In this document: piece after piece, positions 9,466 through 18,948 of the stretch
How positions within the stretch are numbered: position 1 is the stretch's first letter
Layout of the letters: each line of letters begins with the position of its first letter
Assembly (NCBI GenBank): GCA_026692725.1
Contig: JAPMUG010000012.1
Location: 1 to 64,000 of the forward strand
Direction: 5' to 3'
Origin: Ecytonucleospora hepatopenaei
Lineage: Eukaryota; Microsporidia; Enterocytozoonidae
Length of the DNA: 64,000 nt
Notes under the pieces: model-generated
What the model was told of the DNA's origin: nothing
What the model saw: the letters and a program-made list of their open reading frames with translations, nothing else
Databases searched by the model: none
Made by a program: the position numbers and the translations under genes

Positions 9466-9713
9466 TGGGTAAAAAATACATTAAAATTTTATTTATAAAA
9501 AAGAAAATTTATGTTTTTTTATTTTTGATATTTATACTTACACCATTTATTAAATGTAATAAATTTAATAAAAACAAAAAAACAATAATCATGTTACTAA
9601 CAATATACATAAGCTCTAATAGAAATGGTTTATTTAAAATCAACTAATAGAAATAATTTTGTAAAAATAAAATTATAAAATAAAAAATTAATTAAACACT
9701 GTGTAATAATTTA

Positions 9714-10961
9714 TTAGAAAAATGAAAATCCTCCTCTGAAGAAACTTCTTGCGTCAAATCCCTCATCACTTTCCTCTTCATACCCGTGATGGCTGTGCTG
9801 ACTGCCTTTACTTTCCATTGGTAATGCATCTGTGTATGTTCCATTGTAATTCATGTAATTTCCTGAGTCTTTGGTAATAACCGGAGGAAGTATTTTTGCT
9901 AATATCGCTGGATCTATATTTTTGCCTCCTACCAAAATATCCATGTCTAAATACAACTTTCCACACCTGCCGCTTTCTGACTTAAATCCTTGATCTGCCA
10001 CGTATATAAAATTTCGAATCTTATCGACTGGTCCTACTTTGACTGCCATCTTCTTTCCATCCAAATGGGTGAAGTAGCAAAACCCTCCTGTTAAAATTGA
10101 ATGTAAATCTACGCTTGCTTTTGCCACCAAATCATCTCCTACTCTCTTAAACCTTGAGTCTGGCTCTACATTTATGACAAAAATCAAATTCCCTGGCTTT
10201 TTATTTGGCTCATGGTTTCCCTGTCCGCTGTATGCTATTTGCTCACCATTGCGTATTCCTGGACGCATTGTAACTTCAATAAGGAATGGCTTCCTAATGA
10301 CTTTTTCTCCCTTACAGGTGGTACACGCCGGTCCTTGACCTACATTTCCTGACCCATTACATACATTACACTCCACTTCCTGTCTTGTAATCATCATTCC
10401 CATTGTACGCTGCAGATACACACGACCATTTCCACCACACTGATGACATGTTTTTGATCCTGGATATCCTTTACCATTACATGGCTGGCACACTCTTGAT
10501 GTTTGTACCTTGAACTTGCTGACCTTTCCGGTATATGCCTGTGCCATTGTTATTTTGACGTGAGTTACCGTGTCTTGTACTTTTGCTTCTCTTTTTTGGC
10601 TTCTTCCTCCACCGCTAAACATGCTAAACAAATCATCAAATCCACTAAAACCGCTTGCATCGAATCCTCCCTGTGCAAAATCACCGAGACCAGAATCATA
10701 CTGCTTTCTTTTCTTTTCATCTGATAATACTGTATACGCTACATTTACCTCGCTAATTTTATCATCGAGTTCTTTTTCCTTTGCTTTTTGCTGTTCTGGT
10801 GTTAGTGCTTTGTAGGCTTCTGATTGTCTCATTTTCTTACGCTCAGGACCGCTTGGGTGCATCTTTGTTTGTATTTTTCTATATGATTTTTTAATTTCAT
10901 CTAAACTGGCAGTTGGGCTAACATTAAGCAACTTATAATATCCTTTAACATCTTGTACCAT
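9714..10961 (-). CDS. Type I DnaJ/Hsp40 co-chaperone with HPS in place of HPD
   Basis: The 415-residue protein has the type I order: a J domain (about 1-90), a Gly/Phe-rich linker with FSGFDDLFSMFSGGG, a zinc-binding region, and substrate-binding domains ending in a short His/Glu-rich tail. The zinc region has four CxxCxGxG-like repeats: CQPCNGKG, CHQCGGNG, CNVCNGSG and the degenerate CTTCKGEK. The catalytic HPD of the J domain reads H35-P36-S37 (10851-10859). The J domain also carries an extra basic insert after it. There is no C-terminal CaaX box, unlike yeast Ydj1. Loss of the Asp should prevent normal stimulation of Hsp70, so a client-holding role is possible. Upstream is a variant CCGC element. 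Confidence 0.9.
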   Translation of the reverse strand: MVQDVKGYYKLLNVSPTASLDEIKKSYRKIQTKMHPSGPERKKMRQSEAYKALTPEQQKAKEKELDDKISEVNVAYTVLSDEKKRKQYDSGLGDFAQGGFDASGFSGFDDLFSMFSGGGRSQKREAKVQDTVTHVKITMAQAYTGKVSKFKVQTSRVCQPCNGKGYPGSKTCHQCGGNGRVYLQRTMGMMITRQEVECNVCNGSGNVGQGPACTTCKGEKVIRKPFLIEVTMRPGIRNGEQIAYSGQGNHEPNKKPGNLIFVINVEPDSRFKRVGDDLVAKASVDLHSILTGGFCYFTHLDGKKMAVKVGPVDKIRNFIYVADQGFKSESGRCGKLYLDMDILVGGKNIDPAILAKILPPVITKDSGNYMNYNGTYTDALPMESKGSQHSHHGYEEESDEGFDARSFFRGGFSFF

Positions 10962-11193
10962 ATATTTTTGCGGTTAAAATTTTTTAAGTTTAAAAATTTC
11001 CAAAATGGCATTTTCTTTTCTTTTTTTCCTTCTAGAAAATTTTTTATTTTTAAATATTTTAAATGTAAGTTTTTTTAATATTTTTAAATGTAAGTGCTTT
11101 ATTAGAAATGATTGTTGTTTTATTTATTTTTCAAATGATTTCTGTAAAATATTAAAAACTTTGTCATTTTAAAATAATTTAAATGCATAAACT

Positions 11194-11508
11194 ATGTCAA
11201 ACAATAATAAAAAATTACTTGATGAGAACATAAAATTAAAACAGAAAATGGATCAAATGTTGTACATGTACAATAAAATTATACAAAAAGCCATGCAAGT
11301 AAAATATTATACTTTTTTAGAGTTTGAAAAAATGATAGATGTTATTGACAATAATATAGAAGTTATGGAAAATACCTTGAAAAACTTACATGAAGTTAAA
11401 GAAAGTTTAGAAGAGCAGAGAGAAAACATGCATGATAAACTAAAAGAAAAAAATATTTTTAACATTTCATTTATCAACATCAACAATGTGAAAAATATAA
11501 AAAAATAA
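11194..11508 (+). CDS. Small coiled-coil protein, unknown
   Basis: The 104-residue protein is Lys/Glu/Asn-rich and reads almost entirely as a coiled coil, with heptad-like spacing of Leu, Met and Ile (for example LDENIKLKQKMDQMLYMYNK). No signal peptide or CCC element is seen. The C-terminal 20 residues are Asn/Ile-rich low complexity. It could be a small subunit of a kinetochore or tethering complex, but no family is recognised. Confidence 0.5.
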   Translation: MSNNNKKLLDENIKLKQKMDQMLYMYNKIIQKAMQVKYYTFLEFEKMIDVIDNNIEVMENTLKNLHEVKESLEEQRENMHDKLKEKNIFNISFININNVKNIKK

Positions 11509-11534
11509 TTTTCCTTTTTTATTTACATATTGCA

Positions 11535-12044
11535 CTATTTACCTTCCATGATATTTTTTATAAACTTTTTATATGTTTTTCTTATGTTTTCTAATTTTTC
11601 TTCAAGTTTTATAGTTTTTTCAACTGATTTTAATGATTTTACCATATTTCTAAGTCTTTTAATCTGATTTAGAGATTCTTGTGTCTCTGTTTTATAAAAA
11701 ACAAGCCACATTCTGGATTGTATGTAAATATTTTTATAAATAGCAAGAGACTTTTCCATAAAAATGTCTTTTTGTTTTTGTAAAACCTTAAAATTTTCAA
11801 ATTCACCCTTTCTTTTAAGTTTTTTGAATTTTTTGACTTCTTTAGCCTTTTTATATTCTAATTTTAATATGTTAGAAGATTTACCTTCTAATATTTTTCT
11901 TTCAAATACTTTTATTTTATTTATACATTTTTCTATTTCTGCATTGATATAGTCATTCTTTTTAAGTTTTAAAGAATATTTGCTACATCTTATTTTATGT
12001 TTATTTATTGCACATAAAAGACATAAAAGAAAAACAAAAATCAT
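11535..12044 (-). CDS. Lys-rich probable secreted protein, unknown
   Basis: The 169-residue protein begins with a clear hydrophobic signal (MIFVFLLCLLCAINKHKI) and continues as a highly basic, helical chain rich in Lys and Glu. There is no second membrane segment. It is convergent with the coiled-coil gene at 11194-11508. The family is not recognised. A role outside the parasite cell or in the spore coat is only inferred from the signal peptide. Confidence 0.6.
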   Translation of the reverse strand: MIFVFLLCLLCAINKHKIRCSKYSLKLKKNDYINAEIEKCINKIKVFERKILEGKSSNILKLEYKKAKEVKKFKKLKRKGEFENFKVLQKQKDIFMEKSLAIYKNIYIQSRMWLVFYKTETQESLNQIKRLRNMVKSLKSVEKTIKLEEKLENIRKTYKKFIKNIMEGK

Positions 12045-12093
12045 AAAGGCATGTTTTTAATTAAAAAATAAAAAACACAAAAACAATAATAAA

Positions 12094-13017
12094 TCATTTA
12101 TTTAAGTTAATTGAAGCTAAATTTTGCGCTAACTCATCTACACCTGGATAATCAACAAAATCATTTGCTAAATCATAAAAAATAGGTAAGAAAGGCAATG
12201 TTCTACACTTGTTTTCTACTTCAGTCATTTTACTAAAATGATCTAAAATAATTTTTTGAATTTCACCATCACCCATTGTATTTCTATCAATTAAATCAAT
12301 TTCTTTTTGCAAACCACCAAAACAGTTTTTTGAAACCTTAATTTTTTTGTTATTAACAAAATTGTTGTAAATGGTTACAAAATCTTCATAAAAACTGTCT
12401 AACCATTCAGAAAACACAAAATTATCCTCTTTAAAAAGCTTAAAATCATCCAAAAATTCTTTAAATTGGCTCATAGAAATACCCACACAACTGTTTGTTT
12501 TTATAGCATTTTCACATGTTTTTAACATTTCTTCAAATTTAAAACACTTTAATGCTAACTGTGTTCCAAATCTAAAATCTTCAATTTTGTTATGGTTTTT
12601 TAAATATTCAAAATGTTTCTTGCTATCAAAAACCAACTCAATATCGTTCCATTGGTACACAAACCTTTCAATCTCAAATCTTTCTGAATTTAAACTTATC
12701 ATTTCAATATTGTAAAAATATAAAAATTCATTCTCATTCAAAAAGTTCCAGGCTTTTACAATACTTTCTTCATCATCTTTTAAGAAGGCGTTAACATATG
12801 AAAAATACACAGAATTTTCACAGTTTTTAAGTATTTTTATATTTTTCTTTAAAAACCTTTTTGAACCTGTGATAAAATATTTACACATGTTTGCTTCCAG
12901 TTTAAAATTAGCAGGCTTATTCTTTAAAAGGTACTTTTTATATTTTTTATAATTTAACTGTGTTGTTAAATGTTTAAAACGCAACTTATTAAAGTACACA
13001 ATGTCAACTTCTCCCAT
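12094..13017 (-). CDS. Hypothetical helical protein, start moved to internal Met
   Basis: The open frame extends to 13062, but a CCC element (complement of 13024-13026) sits six bases before the ATG at 13017. The protein therefore probably starts MGEVDIVYFNK, giving 307 residues. It has no signal peptide or membrane segment. It is helical, with aromatic residues throughout and a conserved-looking end (LPFLPIFYDLANDFVDYPG). It is divergent from NPL4. I do not recognise a family. Confidence 0.7.
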   Translation of the reverse strand: MGEVDIVYFNKLRFKHLTTQLNYKKYKKYLLKNKPANFKLEANMCKYFITGSKRFLKKNIKILKNCENSVYFSYVNAFLKDDEESIVKAWNFLNENEFLYFYNIEMISLNSERFEIERFVYQWNDIELVFDSKKHFEYLKNHNKIEDFRFGTQLALKCFKFEEMLKTCENAIKTNSCVGISMSQFKEFLDDFKLFKEDNFVFSEWLDSFYEDFVTIYNNFVNNKKIKVSKNCFGGLQKEIDLIDRNTMGDGEIQKIILDHFSKMTEVENKCRTLPFLPIFYDLANDFVDYPGVDELAQNLASINLNK

Positions 13018-13176
13018 TTCAATGGGTAAAAATACTAAAATATTTTTATTTTTATTATTCAAAGAATAATTTAAAGTGATTAGTTCTTAAATAAATGTAT
13101 CTTTAAATGCGTACCTTATTATTTGATATATTATATACTTTATAAATAAACATAAAAAATACATTTCTTTTTACCC

Positions 13177-14646
13177 ATGACTACTGTTTTTGTTTATGGA
13201 CCTTGGGGAAGACTTCCATTGGGTGCTGAAGGATATGACGATTTATTTGAGAAAGTTAAAAAACACCTAAAAGTTGAAAACTGTATTTTTTATACAGACA
13301 AACAAAGAACAATAGAATTTAAAAAAGAAGACCAAATGAAACAAGGCATGAATTTATATGTGGTTACGGATAAAATAGAAAAGAAAGAAGTTACAGCAAA
13401 TTTATGCCAACATCCTGCCGATAAGAAATGCATAAATTGCGTACAGAAAGAAATTTTTGCAACGGAAGATAACAAAAAGAAAGAGAAATACATAACCTTT
13501 GACACTTATAAACAGATGTTGGAGCAGAAAGGCGAAAAAATGCCAGATTTTGATTATATCAAGAAGATATGTAAAGATCACCCTGCAAATGTAACGTGTA
13601 TAAAATGTTTGGATAAAGCAATAACACTTATGCCACAAATCTACCGACATGTCGATTATGTTGAGTTTGAGTCTCCCTTTTATGTGGAAAACATGGTTAA
13701 TGAATGGAGAGGCAAACAAAAACAACAATTTGGGCTTTTGTTAGGAAAATACAAACAGGTTGATGAGAAGGAAAGAGCCGTTGTCAGTACAATTTTCATT
13801 CCAAAACAAACGTCTTTTCCAGATGGAATTCATATAGAAGAACTCGAAAATCCACCTTTTACAGGACTTGAAATTTTAGGTGCAATTTATACTGACTTGT
13901 TTTTAAAAGAAGGAAAACAGACCAGTTATAAAATTTCCAATGATATTTTTTTATCTGCTTTTGAATTAGAATTTTTTTATAAAATAATTTTGGAACTATC
14001 TAAAAACAAGAAAGAATTTAAAATTAACAAAGAAAAATTTGTATTCATGTGTCTTACACCTGATTCTGAGATGCAGATTACAAACAACTGTTTTTTACCA
14101 ACCAAACAATTTTATGCTGTTATGGATGGAAATTTATTAGGGTTAAGCACAGATTGTTCTACCTTTGTAAACACTTCAAAAAGAGAATTGCTTTACATGT
14201 ATAGAAACGAATATAATTTGGACGTTAGCACTAAAGCAGATCCGTTTGTACCTGTAGAATATTTTTTTGTAACATGTGAAGCTGGATATGCTAAGAAAGA
14301 GAGTAAGGATATTTTGTTTAAAAACACCGATCTTAAACAAATTTTAATTTCTTTAGAAAAGCTAAGTGGATATTTTGAGGGTGAATATCATGATTTCGAA
14401 AAATACCAAAATTTTTACTTGCTTCTAAGCATAAAACAATTTTATGAAAATTCTCAAGAGTTATTTAATTGTGTAATAGAAAAGGATATTGAAAAGTTTT
14501 ACACAATTTGCAACAGCAGTGATTTTATAAAGTTTATAGAAAAGTTAGAAAAGCATAAAATTGAAAAATGGAATTGTGTTGCGTGTACATTTTTAAATGA
14601 TGCAATTTTAACCCAATGTGACATGTGTGGGACACCAAAAGGATAA
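13177..14646 (+). CDS. NPL4: NPL4, Cdc48/p97 ubiquitin cofactor
   Basis: NPL4 works with UFD1 and the AAA ATPase Cdc48 to unfold ubiquitylated proteins in ER-associated degradation and nuclear turnover. This 489-residue protein has a ubiquitin-like N-terminus and two zinc clusters of the zf-NPL4 type (C77, H79, C85, C88 and C132, H135, C141, C144). An MPN-like domain starts near residue 165 (ENMVNEWRGKQKQQFGLLLGKY). A C-terminal NZF finger (C467, C470, C481, C484) is a ubiquitin binder found in animal but not yeast NPL4. CCC abuts the ATG (13174-13176). Length is slightly reduced. Confidence 0.93.
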   Translation: MTTVFVYGPWGRLPLGAEGYDDLFEKVKKHLKVENCIFYTDKQRTIEFKKEDQMKQGMNLYVVTDKIEKKEVTANLCQHPADKKCINCVQKEIFATEDNKKKEKYITFDTYKQMLEQKGEKMPDFDYIKKICKDHPANVTCIKCLDKAITLMPQIYRHVDYVEFESPFYVENMVNEWRGKQKQQFGLLLGKYKQVDEKERAVVSTIFIPKQTSFPDGIHIEELENPPFTGLEILGAIYTDLFLKEGKQTSYKISNDIFLSAFELEFFYKIILELSKNKKEFKINKEKFVFMCLTPDSEMQITNNCFLPTKQFYAVMDGNLLGLSTDCSTFVNTSKRELLYMYRNEYNLDVSTKADPFVPVEYFFVTCEAGYAKKESKDILFKNTDLKQILISLEKLSGYFEGEYHDFEKYQNFYLLLSIKQFYENSQELFNCVIEKDIEKFYTICNSSDFIKFIEKLEKHKIEKWNCVACTFLNDAILTQCDMCGTPKG

Positions 14647-14712
14647 GACATTTTGTAAAATATTTTATGACATTTTCAAACAATTCTTTTACCCTTATTT
14701 TTATTTCTCCAT

Positions 14713-15366
14713 ATGTTATTTGACGATGAGCTGAAAAGACTGGATTTAATCGAAGATAAAATAGAATTCTTTAATTTTATTCCATCTTCTCTCTTGGCAG
14801 TCTTTATTAAGGATCTTGAGGAAATATTAAACGAATGTTTTTCAAACAAGAAATTTCAATATTTACAGCCAAAGATAACAAGCCTTTTTAAACATCATAT
14901 GACTATTTTTAAAGCATTCTCTCTAAGAAATATCTTCAATTTTCCAGAGGATTTTTTATGGGAAAGAAAGCAGACAGATTTACTAGTGGACGCAAATGTA
15001 AATAAAGAGTTAAAGGAACTTATTGAACTACAAAATACATTGGAAACAAAAAATAATCTTTACCAAAACAAGATGTATGAGTTAATTGAATTAGAAAATA
15101 GAAATAAAGGATACAAATGTACATTTGCAAATAACACAAAACTGTCAGAATCAAACAAAATGGTTGAAAAATTGGAAAAAGAGTTAAAATTTTTCTTGGA
15201 AAAGACAAATTTAGAAAATGTAGCAAGCGAAAAGGTACAAAAACAAGTTAAAAAATTCTTAGAAAACAAATATTTAAAAAACGAGTTTTATAAAGAAGAA
15301 AAAAACAAGCTACTGCAAGTTGCAAAGACAGAAGATATTGAGGATTTGACAAGAAAAATTTTTTAA
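14713..15366 (+). CDS. MIS12: MIS12/MTW1-like kinetochore subunit
   Basis: The 217-residue protein has the shape of Mis12. A short N-terminal head contains FNFIPSSLLAVFIKDLEEIL, followed by the signature FKAFSLRNIFNFPEDF (residues 66-81), which corresponds to the family's DKFExYxLRNIFxxPxDL block. A long coiled coil runs to the end. Mis12 joins the inner kinetochore to the Ndc80 microtubule-binding complex. A CCC element lies about 20 bp upstream. Length matches the family. The call rests on one block plus architecture. Confidence 0.7.
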   Translation: MLFDDELKRLDLIEDKIEFFNFIPSSLLAVFIKDLEEILNECFSNKKFQYLQPKITSLFKHHMTIFKAFSLRNIFNFPEDFLWERKQTDLLVDANVNKELKELIELQNTLETKNNLYQNKMYELIELENRNKGYKCTFANNTKLSESNKMVEKLEKELKFFLEKTNLENVASEKVQKQVKKFLENKYLKNEFYKEEKNKLLQVAKTEDIEDLTRKIF

Positions 15367-15444
15367 ATCTATAAATTTCTGTTTTATCATAGAATATATT
15401 TATTTACCTCTTAATATTTATTTGTATAATAAACAAACGCCCTT

Positions 15445-17544
15445 ATGAGAAATAACGAACAGTTAATTAAAGAATTGAAAAAAGCACTGACACAAGCAGA
15501 CGGAATGCTTTATGAGTCTCTTAAGCATAAAATCAAGAAATTAGAGGAGGGAAAAACAGAAAATCAAATAACGACATCTGATCTACTTACAAAAACAGAT
15601 GTAGAAAAGCATATAGTGAAGGAGGAAACAATTCTAAAGTCTTTTAAAAAAATCACAATAAATGAGCCTACAATTCTGGCAGCTATAAATCCTCTTAAGG
15701 AATATTCGAATTCTAAAATTTTTCTTTTAAATAAAACACTTAAAAATGATTTTAATTGCTACAAGGTAGATCATGAGCAAGTAACAGCGGAATTGTATTT
15801 AGAAATCATAGACGTAGATTTAGATCCTTGCCGCAATGCTAATACCATAGAAGTTTATATAGACCGTAAGAAAGAGTGTGACATTAATTTGGAGAAAGGC
15901 GTAGGAGTTGCAATACAGTTAAAGGACGCAGTGTTTTTGGAACTTTACTTGGCTGAAACAAAAATTAAAAAGAGCAATTCAACACTTTCAAATAAAATGA
16001 ATGACCCTTATGCAATCGTAAAAAGTTTAAATTCTCAAAATTTTACACGACTTGGAATGGTTCTTTTCCCATGTGAATATTTCATAAATAATCAAAAAAC
16101 ATTAGACGTTGATTTTTTAGATTACAACCATGTAAAAATAAAGTTTGAATTGGAAACACACGATAAGATAAAAAGGACAAATGCAGAGATTTTGTGTCTC
16201 AACAGACAGCAACACGTGTTGGAAAAGAAATACACGTATAACAGTGCACAGTGTACGGTATGCAAAGAAAAAATTGTTGCATTTGCAGAAGCTTTTATAT
16301 GCACATTTTGTAAGCTTCTTTCCCACCAGGAATGCATAAATCAAATATTTTTTTGCTGTAAAAATAAAAAGCGGGAAAGAACAGAAAAATCAAGAGCAAA
16401 TTTTAATATTCCACACGATTTGGTAAATATTATTTCAATATCAGACACATATTGTGATCAATGTGGATATGAAATAAAAGCAGGAAAAAACATAGAAAAC
16501 TGCGCCCGTTGCAAACAGAATTTCCATCCTGAGTGCAAGGAATTTGTTTTTAACAGTTGTGGGATTACGTTGGAACTACGAACACAGTTGAGTAAATTTA
16601 TAGAGCCCGACAAAATATTAGCAAACCATTTAATGAATGTAAAAAATATCACTGAATTTGATGTTTATTGCAAGATAGGGACGGGTGCATTTTCTCACGT
16701 TTATTTAGCAAAACATAAAAATGACAAACAATATACAGCATTAAAGGTAATTCCAAAAAATTCAAATTTTGATCCATTTTTACTGGAGCGTGAAAAGACA
16801 GTTTTGGATTATGTAACGCAGTTTGACAGTCCATTTATAAGCAAGCTGATTTATTTTTATCAAGATGAAAAAAATATTTATTTTGGACTGGAGTACTGTT
16901 CGGGTGGAGATTTAGTGTCTTTATTCTCTTCTGATGATCAGGATGTGATAAATAATGAAAAATTGATAAAACAATACACAGTAGAGCTTATAATTGGTTT
17001 ATTTGTTTTGCATCAGAAAAATATCATATACAGGGATTTAAAACTTGATAATATTTTATTGCATGAAAGTGGACATATAAAATTAACAGATTTTGGTCTT
17101 TCAAAACCAAATATGAATGAAAATTCAGTTTCTTTTACATTCTGCGGCACTCCCGCGTTGATGGCCCCTGAAGTTTTTAAGCAAACGGGATATAACAAGA
17201 CATGTGATTTTTGGTCATTAGGAATTATCATTTACGAAATGTTCCACAGAGCACAGCCATTTTCTGCGCCAACCATTAAAAAATTAGCAGAAAAAATTAC
17301 AGGGGATGAAATTGTTTGTACAAACGAGTCTATGTCGGAAGAAGCAAGGGATTTTATTATTCAGTTAACACATAAAAATCCAGGGCTCAGACTGGGAAGC
17401 GGTAAAAATGGTATTGAGAATATAAAGAACCATAGGTGGTTTAAGGATGTTGATTGGGAAAAGGTCATTCGAGCAGAAAATCCAGTGTATTACAAGCCTA
17501 ATAAAATTAAAGTGGATGAAACAAAAAGAATAGATATACATTAA
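15445..17544 (+). CDS. PKC1: Protein kinase C-like AGC kinase with two C1 domains
   Basis: The 699-residue Ser/Thr kinase belongs to the Pkc1/PKC family of cell-integrity kinases. A coiled N-terminus (possible HR1 or C2-like region) precedes two Cys/His C1 domains (about 257-305 and 326-372) that would bind diacylglycerol or Rho. The kinase domain (about 405-662) has IGTGAFSHVYLAK, ALKVIPK, YRDLKLDN, LTDFGLSK and TFCGTPALMAPE. In the last of these, ALMAPE replaces the usual EYIAPE. The AGC C-tail begins FKDVDWEKV but is short, lacking the late turn and hydrophobic motifs. CCCTT precedes the ATG. Tail loss suggests altered control by PDK1/TORC2-type inputs. Confidence 0.9.
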   Translation: MRNNEQLIKELKKALTQADGMLYESLKHKIKKLEEGKTENQITTSDLLTKTDVEKHIVKEETILKSFKKITINEPTILAAINPLKEYSNSKIFLLNKTLKNDFNCYKVDHEQVTAELYLEIIDVDLDPCRNANTIEVYIDRKKECDINLEKGVGVAIQLKDAVFLELYLAETKIKKSNSTLSNKMNDPYAIVKSLNSQNFTRLGMVLFPCEYFINNQKTLDVDFLDYNHVKIKFELETHDKIKRTNAEILCLNRQQHVLEKKYTYNSAQCTVCKEKIVAFAEAFICTFCKLLSHQECINQIFFCCKNKKRERTEKSRANFNIPHDLVNIISISDTYCDQCGYEIKAGKNIENCARCKQNFHPECKEFVFNSCGITLELRTQLSKFIEPDKILANHLMNVKNITEFDVYCKIGTGAFSHVYLAKHKNDKQYTALKVIPKNSNFDPFLLEREKTVLDYVTQFDSPFISKLIYFYQDEKNIYFGLEYCSGGDLVSLFSSDDQDVINNEKLIKQYTVELIIGLFVLHQKNIIYRDLKLDNILLHESGHIKLTDFGLSKPNMNENSVSFTFCGTPALMAPEVFKQTGYNKTCDFWSLGIIIYEMFHRAQPFSAPTIKKLAEKITGDEIVCTNESMSEEARDFIIQLTHKNPGLRLGSGKNGIENIKNHRWFKDVDWEKVIRAENPVYYKPNKIKVDETKRIDIH

Positions 17545-17861
17545 TAAGTAAACGAATGAAAATTATTTTATTAATATAGCGGATATTTAATAGTTTATAC
17601 GTTATTTATAGTTTAAACAATTTATTTTATATGCTTAATAAAAAAATAATATTATGTATTTTTTATTCCTTAATATTATTGTATTCCATATTATTTATTT
17701 GTTAAATAAGCTTAAAAACATATAAACATTTTAAATGATTAACCTAACATTTGTTGAAAAATGAATTTATATATAAATAGCTTTCAAAGAGTTGCAAAGT
17801 TTATATTTAAAGTATTAACTGATGTGTAAAAAAGTTAAAATATTTTTACCTCTTATTTTTT
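17545..17861. other. AT-rich spacer, no gene seen
   Basis: This 317-bp spacer lies between two kinase genes on the same strand. It carries one copy of the TAAGCTTA palindrome (17707-17714) and an ACCT element shortly before BUD32. I find no RNA gene. Confidence 0.6.
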
Positions 17862-18605
17862 ATGGATAATTGTGAAATAAAAAACAAAGAAAATAAAAAT
17901 TACAAAGAAAAATACGATAAAATAAATATAGAAGGTTGTAGTATAATCAGCACTGGTGCAGAAGCAGTTGTTTATGAAAACACCAAAAACAACGACTTTT
18001 TATTTCCAACTGTTATCAAAAAAAGAATCAGTAAAACCTACAGGATTGCAGAACTTGACAAAAATATACGGAAGACAAGAACAAAAAAAGAAGTAAAGTT
18101 TATTAATAAAATAGAAGAATTAAAAAACAAGCAAAAGCTGTATATAAATTTGCCTAAACTAGTCAAATATGACAATTCAGCAATTGAAATGCAAAAGATA
18201 GAAGGAATTACAGTAAAAGAAGCTATTAATAGACTTGAAAACATAAATGCTATGTCTTCTATACATGAAATATTAAAGACGTGTGGTCTTTTTATTTATG
18301 AACTACATAAGAATAATATAATACACGGGGATTTGACAACAATGAATTTTATGATAAAAGAAACTGAATTTCACAATGATCTTAGTGTTAATTCTATAAG
18401 GAACAATCTTTTTATGTTGGATTTTGGTTTAGCACAAAATACCTGTAAAGTAGAAGACAAAGCAACAGACATTTTTACATTTGAAAAAGCAATAGAATGC
18501 GTTCATAAGGATGAATATACAAAGTACATATATGAAGGATATATATTAGATAAAGAAACTAAAAATAAATTAAGTGAGATTACAAAAAGAGGAAGGAAAA
18601 AATAA
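17862..18605 (+). CDS. BUD32: BUD32/PRPK, KEOPS complex kinase-ATPase
   Basis: Bud32 supports Kae1 in making t6A37 of ANN-decoding tRNAs. The 247-residue protein has the minimal atypical kinase fold: a glycine-poor loop with GAEAVVYE, VIKKR as the Lys block, and the diagnostic HGDLTTMNFM and LDFGLAQNT blocks. The EDKATDIFTFEKAI helix and a basic C-terminal end (KRGRKK) match the family. The N-terminal 25 residues are a Lys/Asn-rich extension. Size is typical. The start is preceded by ACCTC rather than a full CCC element. Confidence 0.93.
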   Translation: MDNCEIKNKENKNYKEKYDKINIEGCSIISTGAEAVVYENTKNNDFLFPTVIKKRISKTYRIAELDKNIRKTRTKKEVKFINKIEELKNKQKLYINLPKLVKYDNSAIEMQKIEGITVKEAINRLENINAMSSIHEILKTCGLFIYELHKNNIIHGDLTTMNFMIKETEFHNDLSVNSIRNNLFMLDFGLAQNTCKVEDKATDIFTFEKAIECVHKDEYTKYIYEGYILDKETKNKLSEITKRGRKK

Positions 18606-18710
18606 GTAAAATAATTAAAATCAATTAGTGTTTTGTTTTTATATTTATAAAAAAATCTTTATACAATAACTAACTGTTATTGTTATATAATTTATTAGTT
18701 TTTTATACAG

Positions 18711-18825
18711 TTGCGGTCATATTTTCAGATAAGCTCCCGAACCCGTCAGCTCTCGGTAGATAAACCTGTACAAGCTTAAACAAGTACTGAGTTGAGAGAT
18801 CACTCGGAAACGTTAAGTACTGCAA
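18711..18825 (+). rRNA. 5S ribosomal RNA
   Basis: The 115-nt segment begins TTGCGGTCATA and ends GTACTGCAA. The ends pair as helix I (TTGCGGT with ACTGCAA, one G-U pair). Internal hallmarks include GCTCCCGAACCCGTCAGCTCTC and the downstream CTCGGAAACGTTAAGTACTG, matching the eukaryotic 5S consensus. A run of six T directly follows (18826-18831), as expected for a polymerase III terminator. No CCC element precedes it, consistent with an internal promoter. It is a single copy between BUD32 and RPP0, with no large rRNA genes nearby. Confidence 0.93.
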
Positions 18826-18831
18826 TTTTTT
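18826..18831 (+). terminator. Pol III oligo-T terminator of the 5S gene
   Basis: Six consecutive T residues begin one base after the closing helix of the 5S rRNA, the usual RNA polymerase III stop signal. Confidence 0.8.
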
Positions 18832-18948
18832 AGTTTTAACTTGTTTTGTAAATATATTTTTATTATAAAGTAAATATTTGGTTTTTATTATATTTTGTGA
18901 TCAAAGTTTATTAATTAAAATTATAAGTTTATTAATCTAAAACCATTT

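Noticed and set aside
9447..9647. 66-residue hydrophobic frame beside HAT2
   Set aside because: It starts inside the HAT2 N-terminus, has no CCC element and is made of AT-rich codons only.
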